64,000 nucleotides of DNA from Aspidiotus rigidus (GCA_035079385.1 JAVHKY010000026.1:434001-498000); one strand, 5' to 3'; counted from the stretch's first letter, positions 12,641 through 24,369 are shown. The notes: generated by a model not told the origin, from the letters alone. Numbers and translations: made by a program.

Positions 12641-15640
12641 AAGGAGGAGGCGCTTTTGCCCTAACTGGTGCGGCTTCAGGTAGGTCTTCACCTCACGACT
12701 TGTAAAAATTTCGTAATTTTTGAAGCATGAAGCCAATCTAAGGAGGCTGAGACAAAACATGAGCTGATCCTTACTTCACCCTCTCGTCCCTTATGAGGTA
12801 TCGAACGCTCTTGCAGGAGTATGACTTCATCCTACTGAACTGTGTACAATTGAATATACATCCGAGTTTCATTGTATTTCAAGGTAGTGCATCGTTGCAT
12901 TCGACTTCAATGTACCCGCTCGAAATCATTTGTGAATAACGCAAATTCTAATACTTTTTTCTCTTTGTTTGTTTTTTTTTTAGGTAAGTGTTATTTGAAG
13001 ATCAGTACAGTCCACAAGGTCTGAAAAGGAAAACAGAATGACGATTGCGAAATTCCGTTGTTCGCTGTATACGCAAGTATAAACTTCATTAACGTAGATG
13101 TACGTTTTTGTGTGGAGAGAAAAGGGGTCGAGTGCGAGTTTGAGTGCAACTCTTTAAAGAGTCGCGTATAATTAAAATCGCTCTCATAACCTTAAAGATG
13201 TAGATTAGACGCGCAGTGCTCGGCTTCGTGTGAGTAGAAAATCACTTAAAGCTGATTTATAAAGAAAGTTATTGAAAGATAGTCCAGATTTCTATAGAAT
13301 TGCCGCGTGCCAGATATATATATATTATATTATACGCACTCGCACATTCATTAAATTTACGACATAAGTCGAAATTTATCTGGACTTAGCGATCGACAAC
13401 ACCAATGCATATACAGAGTATAATAGTCGGTGTATACGTTGCTGCGTGGCGTCGAGGATAGAAAAAAATATTTCGTGTCGGGTGCATGACCTTTGCGGTT
13501 TCTACTATCTGTAGGTCTGCACTCCTCGGTTTCGTAATAACCGTCATCCGAATGAAGTTCGAAATATTCGTGACGTAAATATCGTCGGTCGAAACGCACA
13601 CACATTATACGTATCGTATGTAGGTTATTGTGGCTTATGTACGAAATATCTGTACGTACACAACATAAAGTAGACCTTATTACCATTTGAAAAAGAAATA
13701 TGTCCTTTCGTTCCTGTCGGACAGGCGGCGTGGACGCGGACGGTCTCCGCACCTGCGCTCGCCGGATAGAATAGATTTAATTTGAAAAATTTTCCGATAT
13801 TTGAATTTCGAGGCAGCCACCGAAGAGCACGACCACGACGATATCTTCACCTAAACGAACATTCACAATGAGGACTTCTGTATTATTTGATTATCGCTTC
13901 AGAAAAATCTTTATCGTCGAATGATTTTAATAAAAACGGAAACCGGTACGCGGGATTATAGAATAATTTGTTCCAAAATGCAGCCTCTCCTTCTACATCG
14001 AAGTCGGTCGAGAACAGATAATGGATGCGCTCTCTCGGAAAGTAGGCGCGCATAAAAGCAAAAGCGATCGAGTCTGAACTTAATTGATGTTAATATTATC
14101 GATTCTACATACGTGTGACAATTTTCGTTGTCAGCCTTGGCAATCTGCTGCAGGGGCCTTCTAGGCGTTTCGAAGACGATTCTCACCTGAATATTGATGC
14201 GGGCGGTTCATTTTCTCGAAATGGAATATTTAGAAAGTCGACGAATTTGGATAGACGAAGTCACGGTGCCTTCGCGATGTAGTTGAAATTTCGAAAAAAA
14301 TCTTTATAACAAGCTCTTACCTTAAGAGGATGGCACAAAAGAAGCCATAGAGTTCACTACTTGAAGTAATGAAAAAAAAAGAGAGAGAATACCTATCCTT
14401 TTCTTTCAGGAGTTCTCGAAAAAAATCTCCGTTCTTACCTGTCCGCATGGAGTAGGTAGACAACAGCCGGAGAAAATGGACAGATACGACAATGGATACG
14501 TCAACCTTTATTTTATTTAATAAAAAGCTAGGAGGCCAAGGAAAAAAAGAAGGGAATTAGAAACGTTTCTAGATAAACGAGTGATTTTTCAGTTCGAGAC
14601 TTAACGTGCTGTGTATACAGCAATGTAATATAAGAGTCGTATATTATGTTTTGTCAAAAGGAATTGACCGTTCCTTTCAATTTAAACGGAGAACACGGGG
14701 AGTGCAGTGACGAGGAGGAGATACGATTGTTATCGTGACGCCAGAGAGCTAGAGCAGCCGGACGACTTCTGCCAGGTATTTGCAAAAAAAAAAAAAAAAA
14801 AAAAAAACTTGGAAGAAAGAAGAATAGAATCCTGAATGACGTGTGTTCGTGTGTATGTGTGTTGCACGAGTAATTGGGTCGGACTAGACTACGTACCTTC
14901 TTATGAATATATCGTCTTCTTTATCAACCGTTTGTTCAACGAACCATTTATATTATGCGAAAAAAGAAAAGACAGGTAATTTTTTGTGCGCTCTATTGAA
15001 GAATTGAAAGAAAGAAGAAGCGTTCCCAGAATTTTTAACGATGTTGAGTTGCGCCCGATAACCGTGGTTCAGTATTACAAAAGTGCAGAAACCTAGAAGA
15101 CTCGAGAATACATGTATGCAAAGTATATTGTAGAAGGACCGTGTTTTCTTCTTTTGATCATTGTTCGCGGGTACCTTGTGAATGAGGAACGCTCGATTGT
15201 ACTGCGTATGGGGGCGGGGGCTTTGATGAATGCCGCGGAACCTGAAGTTCGCTTTCTGTACTCTACTTTGATACACTTCGATCACAATTAGGATTGTCCA
15301 GTCATGTAGGATATACTAATGATTGTTTCTTTTTAATAAGCACGAGAATTGTTCCAAACCTAGAAAGGAAAGTTATTGTCAAAGTTATCAATTTGGAACA
15401 GAGCACGCAGAAGTACGGAAGAATAGTGAATTAGTTTTCGGAATCGAATAATCGACGCACGTAAAACTAAAGTTCTCGAGATTTCTCTTGATTGTTTGGC
15501 GAGGTTTATGCAAGATGGACGCTAAAATAAAATCTAGAATTTCATGCCTACGAACGACACATTTTGATTTATGATCTGGAGGTGGGGAATGATTACATCT
15601 ACATGCCATCGCTTGGAAATCACAATTCCAGTCTTTGTGT
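12641..15640. other. unique non-coding sequence with one splice-like junction
   Basis: No gene or repeat family recognised. A strong acceptor/donor junction is listed separately at 12984. A run of A lies near 14786-14807. A pyrimidine-AG (CTTTTCTTTCAG) ends near 14410 with no good donor close by. Confidence 0.5.
12948..12990 (+). promoter_or_regulatory. candidate recursive splice site (ratchet point) 1
   Basis: In order on the + strand: CTAAT at 12948-12952, which matches the insect branch-point consensus; a near-unbroken pyrimidine tract; TAG at 12981-12983; then GTAAGT from 12984. An acceptor directly joined to a consensus donor is the layout of zero-length exons described in long Drosophila introns such as Ubx and kuz. 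The sequence shows the motif; its use in splicing is inference. Confidence 0.5.
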
Positions 15641-16935
15641 CATCGGTTTTAGGGATGGGAGCAGCCTACACTTGAGATCTACAGTGCTGCACTTACTTCT
15701 CACCACACTCAATATGAGTTCTGATGTGCCAGCTGACGTCGCTCGATCAACTAGTACAAACCTATGACGTCATAATACGCTCTACCTTCTCTTTCTCTAG
15801 CCCTAGTCTTCTACATCTTGGGAGCATACTGAGCTAAGAACTAACATAGTTCAGCCAAGTATTTTGTGAAGCATCAAAGGTCGAAATTCTGAGCCCCTAA
15901 ATTGAAGCCTAATATACTGCATGTTAGGCCTAATATAATGAAGGCGTAGAATACAGGTTCCAGAGTAGTGAAGGCCAAAATTTTATGAAGTCCCTAAAAT
16001 ACGTCAAGGTCCGTCATCAAACGTGGGTAACGGTTTTTTCGCGAGTAGTCCCTGTCTCGAAAGTTTGTAAAACGGGAAATGACGTCACGTGATCTACTTG
16101 AAGGACGAAAACATTTCGACCTTCCCCACTCTCATTACACTAGGCCTTGCATTCAGTATGCTAGGCTGAAAAAAACTGGTGAAGTGAGCTGAGACGATAT
16201 ACTAATAAAATTTATAGATCGATACAACCGAGATTCATGATTCAATGTTTTTCCCGAAAAGGAGAATCATTTATTGTTTTTGTGATGACTCTTCCTTGAG
16301 TGGTTCCAGCCAAAACACCGTCAAAAATTTTGGTTTTATTTATTTACTTATTTTTTTATTTTTGTTGCGTTCTTGGACTAATATAAGCATGGTGTACTGT
16401 AAGATAAGCTATCTAGCTAAAGGGCCTCACTCGTGTGACGTCATAAGTTCGGACTCTCGTCCTTACTCTCTCTATTCTCCCTACTCATTCCTTTCGTAAG
16501 TGACGTTATGAATGCTGATGACGTCACAGACAGCCATCCATTATGCCGGGCTATACAGTATACTAAACTATACTAGGCCTACTGTTAGCCTTCATGAAAC
16601 CAGGCCTACAGCAGTATAAAAGCCTACATAAACCACTTGAGAAGAAGGGGAGGTGGATTGAACTCGGCGGTTACGGTTGATGACGTCACTAGCTGATAAA
16701 AGAAGTGGAGGAATATAGCAAACAGAATTATTAGGGAGTGGAAGGAACTTGCGGAGGTGATGTGAACTCGCAAATTTTGGGATTGGGAGTCAGCATTCAG
16801 CACTCGAGGAATTCGCAGATTTTCAGAATCATGTCTACGGTTCGTTTCCAGAGGATGAGAGGAGAGGAAACTCGCGGGGTTGGTGTGAACTTGCAAATTT
16901 TGGAATTGGAGGCTAGGATTCAGGGAACTTGAGGA
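15640..16935 (-). repeat. dispersed TGACGTCA-bearing repeat, minus orientation
   Basis: The block carries many TGACGTCA or near-matches (15767, 16080, 16436, 16515, 16680). Its 16545-16610 segment (CTAGGCCTAC, TTAGCCTTCATGAAACCAG) is the reverse complement of 22890-22960. Its 16735-16930 segment, read in reverse, matches the array C unit (AATTTTGCAGAT-like words, CAGAATCATGTCTA). It is therefore an inverted, older copy of the family that forms the 21.4-23.6 kb block. No open frame of note. Confidence 0.7.
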
Positions 16936-17024
16936 AAAACATGAAACACGTCAAAAAACTTTTTAAGAGAGTAAAAAATGAACATAGACTCCCTTTCACC
17001 GTTCCCTTCTTCAAAATTTTGACA
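16936..17024. other. short unique spacer
   Basis: Sequence between the dispersed repeat and the pogo-like terminus; nothing recognised. Confidence 0.4.
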
Positions 17025-17295
17025 TACGATGCCGACTATAACGAGGCCGGTTGAAACGAGATTTCGGGTATTGCGAGCAGAATCCGTGTCCCTTGCACTT
17101 CACCCATATAGGCTATGTAAATTACACCGGTTACTACAAGGAGTGATGCCGGTCTTAACGAGCTTTTCGTTACCAATTTGGGCTTATATTCTCGCAAAAA
17201 TGTTACATCTCTCATCATACAAAGATTGGTTACTCTTGAATGGAATGTTGGAACACCGTGAATTAATAAATTTGTTCTTCTTCTTTTTGGATAAT

Positions 17296-17637
17296 TTATT
17301 TTTTCACCTTCGTTGGAACACCGGTTAGTCTGTTTTGGCCTTGCGGGAAAACTTTTCTTTTTCTCCAAGATTCGAATTTTTTTCCCTCTCCTTCTTTCAA
17401 ACGTCTTCTCGCATCCATAAGCATTCTTCCTCTATCTCTATCAAAAACTTGTCTAGGAGGAGACAATTTGAAAGCTTCAGATGCACCATCAAGTATCAAC
17501 AGTCGACATGTAACATTTGAGCTACGGTGAATTTCATGGGTGGGCCATTTTATTTTGACAAGTTTTTCCAACTTTCCAGTTGTGAACAGATTGTCCAAAT
17601 AGCATTTGAACGCAGCTACAAGAGTTCTTTCTATTCA
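17296..17637 (-). pseudogene. unidentified coding-like fragment inside the pogo-like element
   Basis: From just after a TGA to the stop there are about 113 open codons on the minus strand. The translation looks protein-like rather than repeat-like: KLEKLVKIKWPTHEIHR, then CRLLILDGASEAFKLSP, then a basic tail with GRMLMDARRRLKEGEGKK. No in-frame ATG opens the conserved-looking part, so it may be an exon or gene fragment carried by the element. I recognise no family. It could also be a chance frame, since it lies in a pyrimidine-rich tract on the other strand. Confidence 0.3.
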
Positions 17638-17824
17638 TTGATTACTCTCGAGTCAACCTTATAAGTTATAATTATAATTTGCAGTCTATCTTCTGGCAAC
17701 TGGACATTCATTTTCCAGACCTGAGAATGTTCACGTTTTACATGAGTAGAGGCTTAGAGACAATGCTGGCGCTCTGGAAACAGTCAAAATAAATTCTACC
17801 TATGAAATAAATATGAACAAACTT

Positions 17825-18560
17825 CTCTACAGCATTTGTGTAAGTTTTTCTCTATTTTTGTAAGTAGCGAGCTTCTTGGTATATCCGGACATAATGAGAA
17901 TCTTATTATAACCGGGGTATGTCTACTGCAAGCTTCCGGGTAAAGCGAGAAAAAGTATCAGGCCCTCGTTCATTCTTCTCTACTGCATTTGTGTAAGTTT
18001 TTTTCTATTTTTGGATGTAGCGAGCTTCTCGGTATATCCGGACATAACGAGAATCTCGTTATAACCAGGGATGTCTACTGCGAGCTTCCGGGTAAAGCGA
18101 GAAAAAGTATCAGGCCCTCGTTTGTTTTTCTCTACTGCATTTGTGTAAGTTTTTTTCTATTTTTGGACGTAGCGAGCTTCTCGGTATATCCGGACATAAC
18201 GAGAATCTCGTTATAACCAGGGTATGTCTACTGCGAGCTTCCAGGCCCTCGTTCATTTTTCTCTACTGCATTTGTGTAAGTTTTTTTCTATTTTGGGATG
18301 TAGCGAGCTTCTCGGTATATCCGGACATAACGAGAATCTCGTTATAACCAGGGTATGTCTACTGCAAGCTTCCGGGTAAAGCAAGAAAAAGTATCAGGCC
18401 CTCGTTTGTTTTCCTCTACTGCACTTGTGTAAGTTTTTCTCTATTTTTGTATGTAGGAAGCTTCTTGGTATATCCGGACATAACGAGAATCTCGTTATAA
18501 CCGGGGTATGTCTACTGCGAGCTTCCGGGTAAAGCGAGAAAAAGTACCAGGCCCTTGAAT
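17825..18560. repeat. ~152-bp tandem repeat, five copies, inside the pogo-like element
   Basis: The mark GCATTTGTGTAAGTTTTT starts near 17832, 17985, 18137, 18268 and 18421 (GCACTT in the last). Four of the spacings are 152-153 bp apart from one of 131, where the third copy has lost about 21 bp (GGGTAAAGCGAGAAAAAGTA). Each copy contains the palindrome ACGAGAATCTCGT, which echoes the element's terminal ATAACGAG. Confidence 0.88.
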
Positions 18561-18585
18561 CTCATTATAGTCGGCATTGACTGTA

Positions 18586-20950
18586 TCTGGTGTTTCTCTC
18601 TGACCTAGACCTCACTCTACGACTTGCATACGTACCATTATGAAAATTTTCCCTTACCCTGACACCTGCTACCAAATCACGACTCAAAATTGGATATATT
18701 TTCGATATTTTATCAACAAAATCCGTAGTCCTTTGACGTACACATGCTGGAAAACTGGAATGGAGGAATTGTGTTGTACAGCTCGAGGTCTATGAATGCC
18801 CCTGCCCTATGTAGAAAACAAGATTCTAGTAAATTACCGCCACTCAAAACTCTAGGGAGATCTTGGTGGGGTTGAAAAGATGAGGAGACTTGCACGAGGA
18901 CGACAAACACGCGTTTATGGGAGAACGATTTAAAATTGGATATTACAATCTTTCGCTAAACGAGTCGTCGGTGCTCGTAAACGATATGCGTTTTGTGAGA
19001 TTCACGAAATAAATGGGAAGATTTTGTATAATATACGTAAACATCGGTGTTGTGCTTTTTATAAAGACGAACCTTAACCATGTTTTTTTTTTCTTCCAAG
19101 AAGGAAAGGGGGTCATAAATACACCACCATACTCGCGCTCGTGCACGTAAGAAACCTACTTGCGCTCCCCCGTATCTACGTTTCTTCATCTCCTCGCGCT
19201 TCAAGAGCGCCGTTTTCGCCTCTTCGTCGTCGTGCCGCGGAGCGAAATTAAAAGAGAAAAAACTTGGAAAAAGCGGTGTTCGCAGTCGAGCATTTCTAGA
19301 CGCGACGTGAATTATAATTGGAGCACCGCGTATTAGCCTTACGGGTATTTCGAGTTCGGGCTCTCTCCACATTTGGAAGGCGTTTTACGGCCGCTAGTCA
19401 TAACGATTTCCACGCTGCGGCCTCTGACGTGTCAGCCAACGCGCGTAATAGAAACTTATTGCAAATTAAACCGATTTTATAATACACAAACCGACTTCAT
19501 CAGTTTTTCAAGGTACAATCACCGTACGTATAGTATAAATCGTTTCCTCTTCCTGCCCCTCCGTCGTCCGCCGCAATTAATTTAATTGTGAAACTTTTCA
19601 AGATATTGCACACGCATGTACGGTACAACTGTTGCGCGCGTGCGCACCCCTTTCTGTTTTTCAACTTTTTTTTTTCCATGTGACATCCCACGTATACGAG
19701 CGCAGTGGGCACTTACATTTTAAATCCGCGAAACGCATTACCTCTCGAATCGTGATTCGAAAAAAGAAAGAAACTAGAGGAACACGACGCGGCCACAAAA
19801 CGAGAAAAACGACACCAGATAACGAGGCAACGATGTCGCGCTTTTTCCCTCTTCTATGCCTCACTTCCTGCAGCCTTTACAGATGCGGCAATTTTAATGA
19901 ATTAATCACCAGTTTTCACGACCGGAGCAAAGACAGAGGCGACAGTTTAGAACAGCAAACACCTTTTCCTTCTGCGAGCTCTAGCGAATTAAACGACGAG
20001 GAAAAGGTATATATACGTCGTGTAACTCGGGTGAATTGAGACGATTTTTATTCCTATACCGCCGATACCGCGTATTCGTCTTCCCCTTTTTTCCACGTGT
20101 AAGTTCGTAATTCCCACATATAAGAGAGCGAATTGAGTTGAATAAACATATCCGAAAAGCTTTAAAAGGGAAGCGAGGGAGAGAAGACGCGACACGAGAA
20201 TTCGGTTACGAAATTGCGAAATCTCTGTCGCGTACGATGTAAGGTGCGTGTGTTCATTTGCCTAATTTAATGCACTAATTTTCTTCGTTTTAAAGACGCA
20301 CGCCACATCGCATCGCGCGTTCATACACGAGGCGAACGCACGAATACGAAGTTCAACGTACACAATAGTGTCAACTAATTTCACTCTTTATCGGCATTCT
20401 TGTAACGTGGAAGGCGGAAAGAAACGAGATATCCGCCATACACTGCTGGATGACAGCATCAGATGACGACGACGACGAGCGACTTCAATACAATCTTATA
20501 TTATTGTGCCTCGTATTTCAATACCCGGTGGTCTAATCTGCTTCCGAATTCCTATCTTTCTAGCCTGTCTCTTTTGCGAAGTCGAGAAGTTATCCACAAA
20601 ACTGTCATACCTTATCACGAGTTACACGTGTACCATTCGTGGTCTCGGCACACCTCGTATTCTGTATTATAGTGTTACAATGTTCCTCATATTCCTCGTA
20701 ACTGAACATAGACCGAGATTATGTAAGAACCGCGCGCGTTTCTATTTAATTATCGTTCGTGTTCGCTTGATGTGCGGAAAGTGCACGTCTTTTAGTGGAA
20801 TTGTGGTACGATGAGGATGTGTGAGGGAACAGGGCGGCGGCGTTTTTACCAACTTCGTACATCTGAGCAAACTTGGATCTACTGGTTAGGTTTCCTCAAG
20901 GGATTCATTTGCTAGGGGTGAAGTGTCGGGAAAAGTTCGAGTGTAGCTGG
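18586..20950. other. unique non-coding sequence
   Basis: CpG-tolerant AT-rich DNA with no recognised gene. The longest frames (18956-19372 - and 19632-20039 +) overlap one another's region, are rich in arginine and aromatic residues, and match no family I know. Confidence 0.5.
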
Positions 20951-20959
20951 AATGGGGAG

Positions 20960-21440
20960 AGGGAGTTTTTGAGCAAGGCATCACCTGCTTGGGAGGATTG
21001 GTCTTCTGGCGAATCGTGTTTCCTGAGGCGATAACGATCGATTCTGAAACTTCATTGGTTCACGGCGAATTAACCGACCTCCATTTCCCTCGGTCCATCC
21101 AGGGTCTAGCTTTGCCTGGGGCTGCCTTTCTTCTTTCGCCCGTTGGGGTGCTACTCGTTGACCTTTCTTGGTAGTCGTTCCTCCAGCATTTTTTAGACCT
21201 GTACGTACTACATGAGCTATCTGGTCCTGACATCATGAACCAGTGTGTTCGGAATGTCCATTGTTTCTTTGGTGGTTCCATTTCGACGGCTGGCTGCTCT
21301 CATCCAGGAATCCATTTCGGTTGCTAGGAGAGGATTCTCTGTCCTTTTCTTCAATGGCCAGATCTCGCGACGTTTCTTATCTTGGATATATTTCATGTCT
21401 TCCCCAAAGTTTCTTGAATCGGAGCCCCTAACTCTGAAAT
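20960..21440 (-). pseudogene. LINE A, C-terminal fragment of a non-LTR reverse transcriptase
   Basis: Read on the minus strand across frameshifts and stops, this gives the run seen at the C-terminus of many insect LINE polyproteins. A segment like TYG-E-W-IEE is followed by LLATEMDSWMRAASRR (21290-21335), a helical stretch ending in VHDVRTR, a damaged WYGHV-like part, then ERLPRKV (21157-21183) and a Gly-Arg-rich GRRKRGRP-like part. It matches what should follow the fragment at 23600-24110. The two are one element split by about 2.2 kb of repeats. Several stops show it is dead. Recognition is from family motifs, not a search. Confidence 0.55.
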
Positions 21441-21539
21441 TTGCGTATTCACACCATCCCTGCGAGTTGGCACATGTCTTTCTTGAAGTTTTTGGGAATG
21501 CTAGCTAGCCCTTCATTCCTAATTTGCGAGTTCACACTA

Positions 21540-22870
21540 CCCGCGCAAGTTTGCCCCCCCCCCACTCCTCGGAAAGGAACCCTAGACATGATTCTGAAAA
21601 TCTGCGGGATCTACGAGTTCTGGATCCTGAGCTCTAATTCTAAAATTTGCAGTTTACACCACCCACGCGATTTCTCCCTCCACCCCCCAATAATCCCATA
21701 TACTGCAACTGTATCTCTTCTCTTTCTTACAATAAACAGCTGGTGCCCCGGGGCATCCTCTTATTACGACGTCATCAACCGTGACCCGAGCCTCATTCGA
21801 AGTTGACGAATTCAACCAACACCCCTTCAACCTTATAATCTAATCTATGAGTGGTTTCATAGGCTTTTATACCCTAGGTTAGGTTTGCCCCGCCCGCCCC
21901 TCGGAAAGGAACCTTAGACATGATTCTGAAAATCAGCGGGATCTACGAGTCCTGGATCCTGAGTTTCAATTCTAAAATTTGCAGTTTACACCACCTACGT
22001 GATTTCTCCCTCCACCCCCTGATAATCCCATATACTGCAACTGTATCCTTACAATAAACAGCTAGTGCCCCGAGGCATCCTCTTATTACGACGTCATCAA
22101 CCGTGACCCCGAGCCTCATTTGAAGTTGACGAGTTCAATCCACCCCCCTTCAACCTTATAATCTGGTCTATGAGTGGTTTCATAGGCTTTTATACCCTAG
22201 GTTAGGTTTGCCCGGCCCACCCCTCGGAAAGGAACCCTAGACATGATTCTGAAAATCTGCGGGATCTACGAGTTCTGGATCCTGAGCTCTAATTCTAAAA
22301 TTTGCAGTTTACACCACCCACGCGATTTCTCCCTCCACCCCCCAATAATCCCATATACTGCAACTGTATCTCTTCTCTTTCTTACAATAAACAGCTGGTG
22401 CCCCGGGGCATCCTCTTATTACGACGTCATCAACCGTGACCCGAGCCTCATTCGAAGTTGACGAATTCAACCAACACCCCTTCAACCTTATAATCTAATC
22501 TATGAGTGGTTTAATAGGCTTTTATACCCTAGGTTAGGTTTGCCCCGCCCACCCCTCGGAAAGGAACCTTAGACATGATTCTAAAAATCTGCGGGATTTA
22601 CGAGTCCTGGATCCTGAGCTTTAATTCTAAAATTTGCAGTTTACACCACCCACGCGATTTCTCCCTCCCCCCCCCCCCTAATAATCCCATATACTGCAAC
22701 TGTATCTCTTCTCTTTCTTACAATAAACAGCTGGTGCCCCGAGGCATCCTCTTATTACGACGTCATCAACCGTGACCCCGAGCCTCATTTGAAGTTGACG
22801 AGTTCAATCCACACCCCCTTCAACCTTATAATCTAATCTATGAGTGGTTTAATAGGCTCTTATATCCTAT
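21540..22870. repeat. tandem array C, ~327-bp units in a 655-bp dimer
   Basis: The mark CTCGGAAAGGAACC starts at 21568, 21900, 22223 and 22555. Units 1 and 3 are almost identical: both have GAGTTCTGGATCCTGAGCTC and the same 72-codon frame. Units 2 and 4 share other changes (GAGTCCTGG, TGAAGTTGACGAG). The repeating unit is therefore a 655-bp dimer. Each unit carries one TACGACGTCATCAACCGTGA and the trailing words ACCCTAGGTTAGG. Confidence 0.9.
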
Positions 22871-23270
22871 TGTATTTATGAGGATTATGTTGGGTTTGGT
22901 TTCATAAAGGCTAATAGTAGGCCTAGCATAGTTTAGTACATTGTATAGCCCAGTATAATGAAGGCTAAGGAGTGGTACTTCAAACCTGAAATCTGCAAGT
23001 ATGACCTCTTCAGCTGTGACCAGAAGGCTTCTCTTGGGTGGCTTACAGGCGGAGTGAGTGATCTCGAGAATGGAATAGGAGTAAGGAAAAGATGGAGCCC
23101 AAGCTGATGACGTAATTTGCTCGTGACGTCACAACTATTCATGATGGCTGCTTGTGACGTCATCAGGGGGCGCGGCGTGAGTGATCCGACAATAGAAGAG
23201 AGCAAGGAACAGAGAGAGCCCAAGCTGATGACGGTTACTGATGATGACGTCACTAGTGCGAGTGAGCCCT
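22870..23270. repeat. TGACGTCA-rich dispersed repeat segment
   Basis: It includes the inverted partner of 16545-16610 and several CRE-type palindromes (23124-23165, 23240-23255). AAGCTGATGACG and GAGCCCAAGCTGATGACG occur twice, about 120 bp apart, so it is itself a two-copy tandem. Confidence 0.65.
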
Positions 23271-23545
23271 CCGTGGACTAGATAGTTTAACTTACAGTAC
23301 ATTACGCCTATATTGATCCACTCGTTCGACCCTCGTGAGTTAGATAGCCTAACTTACAGTTAATCTATATTAATCCAAGAATGGGGGCGAACAAGGGGAG
23401 CGAGTGAGCTCTTCGTAAGGAAGACAGCTCAAAATGCAGTATACCAAGGACGGGAGGTCAAGGGGCGGAGCAAGTGAGTCACCGTGAGCTATGAAGCGTA
23501 TCTAGCAGGACACTACGCGTATATTATTAGTCCAAGAACGCGGGG
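23270..23545. repeat. degenerate ~80-bp tandem repeat
   Basis: About three to four loose copies carry GATAG--TAACTTACAGT, TATATT-ATCCAAGAA and GAGCGAGTGAG. Copies differ by small gaps. Confidence 0.5.
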
Positions 23546-23599
23546 TTTACGCCTCTGTGAGAAAAATTATTTCGATGATGTCACTTGCTAGCAGACATG

Positions 23600-24110
23600 A
23601 AACATGATCTTTATATATTTGGCTCTGCCAGAAAATCGGTCCCGCAGAACATCGTTGTTACCTTCATATCCTGAATACTCTGGTCCAATAATCCACCCTG
23701 TGATGTCCTGACACCCAGATACTCAAACTCTTTGCTACTCTTGATGACATTTCCCTCTTCCCATTCAATATCCCTCTAATCGTCGTCCATGCACAGATTT
23801 TCAGTCTAAGACTCCACTTGTGACATTTCTCTGTCTTGTAATTCATATCTTTATGGTTCTGCGCCACCACCAACTGATCATCCGCGAAGCCTAGCGTGTA
23901 TATTGCTCCCACCCATTAACGATATTCCCATACCTTTAAGCATTCGTTTTACCTACCACCCTCTTAGTTCTTGTTCTTCATATAATCTTAAATTGAATAT
24001 GGTTGATGATATACAGCAACTCTGTCCAAGTCCTAAACCTATGGTATTTCTCATCTTGACGCAATTGCCATCAAGTTCCATAAAATTGGCTACTGAGTGA
24101 TTCGAGTTTC
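23600..24110 (-). pseudogene. LINE A, reverse transcriptase domain fragment
   Basis: Minus-strand reading gives three reverse transcriptase motifs in the right order, with frameshifts between them. A GLRQGC-LSPTLFN-like run (here GLGQSCCISSTIFN) lies at about 23985-24040. The catalytic YADD-type box appears as LGFADDQLVVAQ at about 23866-23900. FEYLGVRTSQGG lies at about 23690-23730 in another frame. The catalytic Asp pair is present. Established knowledge: these are the palm motifs of non-LTR retrotransposon reverse transcriptases. The element is truncated at both ends and cannot be functional. Confidence 0.72.
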
Positions 24111-24154
24111 CTGTCGAGTAGCATCGGCTATTCTGTCCAGCATGGCGGTCTGAC

Positions 24155-24226
24155 AGGTTTCAAAGTTATCCGAGCCAGTTGACAGCGCTTTCGACGAAGT
24201 CACGTTCGTTCGAATCCCGAGCTAAA
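24155..24226 (+). repeat. tRNA-like head of a SINE or tRNA pseudogene
   Basis: TTATCCGAGCCAGTTGACAG resembles an A box with D-arm (TAGCTCAGC-GGTAGAGCG in true tRNAs). GTTCGTTCGAATCCCGAGC holds a good B box (GTTCGAATCC) about 25 bases on. There is no clean acceptor stem or intact anticodon arm, and an insertion-like TTC precedes the B box, so it is not a working tRNA gene. A SINE body may run on to about 24360. Confidence 0.45.
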
Positions 24227-24369
24227 TTTTTTTTCCAGACAAGAAGGGGCTGAGAATACATGTGTGCCAAAAATTACGTGCACAAGAAGAAAAATCGTCT
24301 TTCCTTATCGCTCGTTCGCCATCTATAATATACAAGCCGTGAGCCCCCTAAATATTATGAAATTTCAAA

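Larger units (their letters stand above)
17025..18585. mobile_element. non-autonomous DNA transposon, pogo/Tigger-like
   Basis: The two ends are inverted. The left reads TACGATGCCGACTATAACGA from 17025. The right, reverse-complemented from 18585, reads TACAGTCAATGCCGACTATA. They share ATGCCGACTATAA-GAG. A TA outside a CAGT start fits the TA target and CAGT ends typical of pogo/Tigger Tc1-mariner elements, although the left end lacks a few of those bases. The interior holds an open frame on the minus strand and a ~152-bp tandem array. I see no transposase motif. Assignment below superfamily level is inference. Confidence 0.55.
21440..23640. repeat. repeat block interrupting LINE A
   Basis: The block holds diverged leading units, array C (21540-22870), a TGACGTCA-rich tail (22870-23270) and short degenerate repeats (23270-23545). 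It ends with ATGATCTTTATATATTTGGC near 23607, a word shared with the dispersed repeat at 48705. It sits exactly where LINE A is split. Confidence 0.6.

Noticed and set aside
19632..20039. 135-codon + strand frame
   Set aside because: No domain, arginine- and serine-rich composition, and equally long frames lie on the other strand; likely chance.
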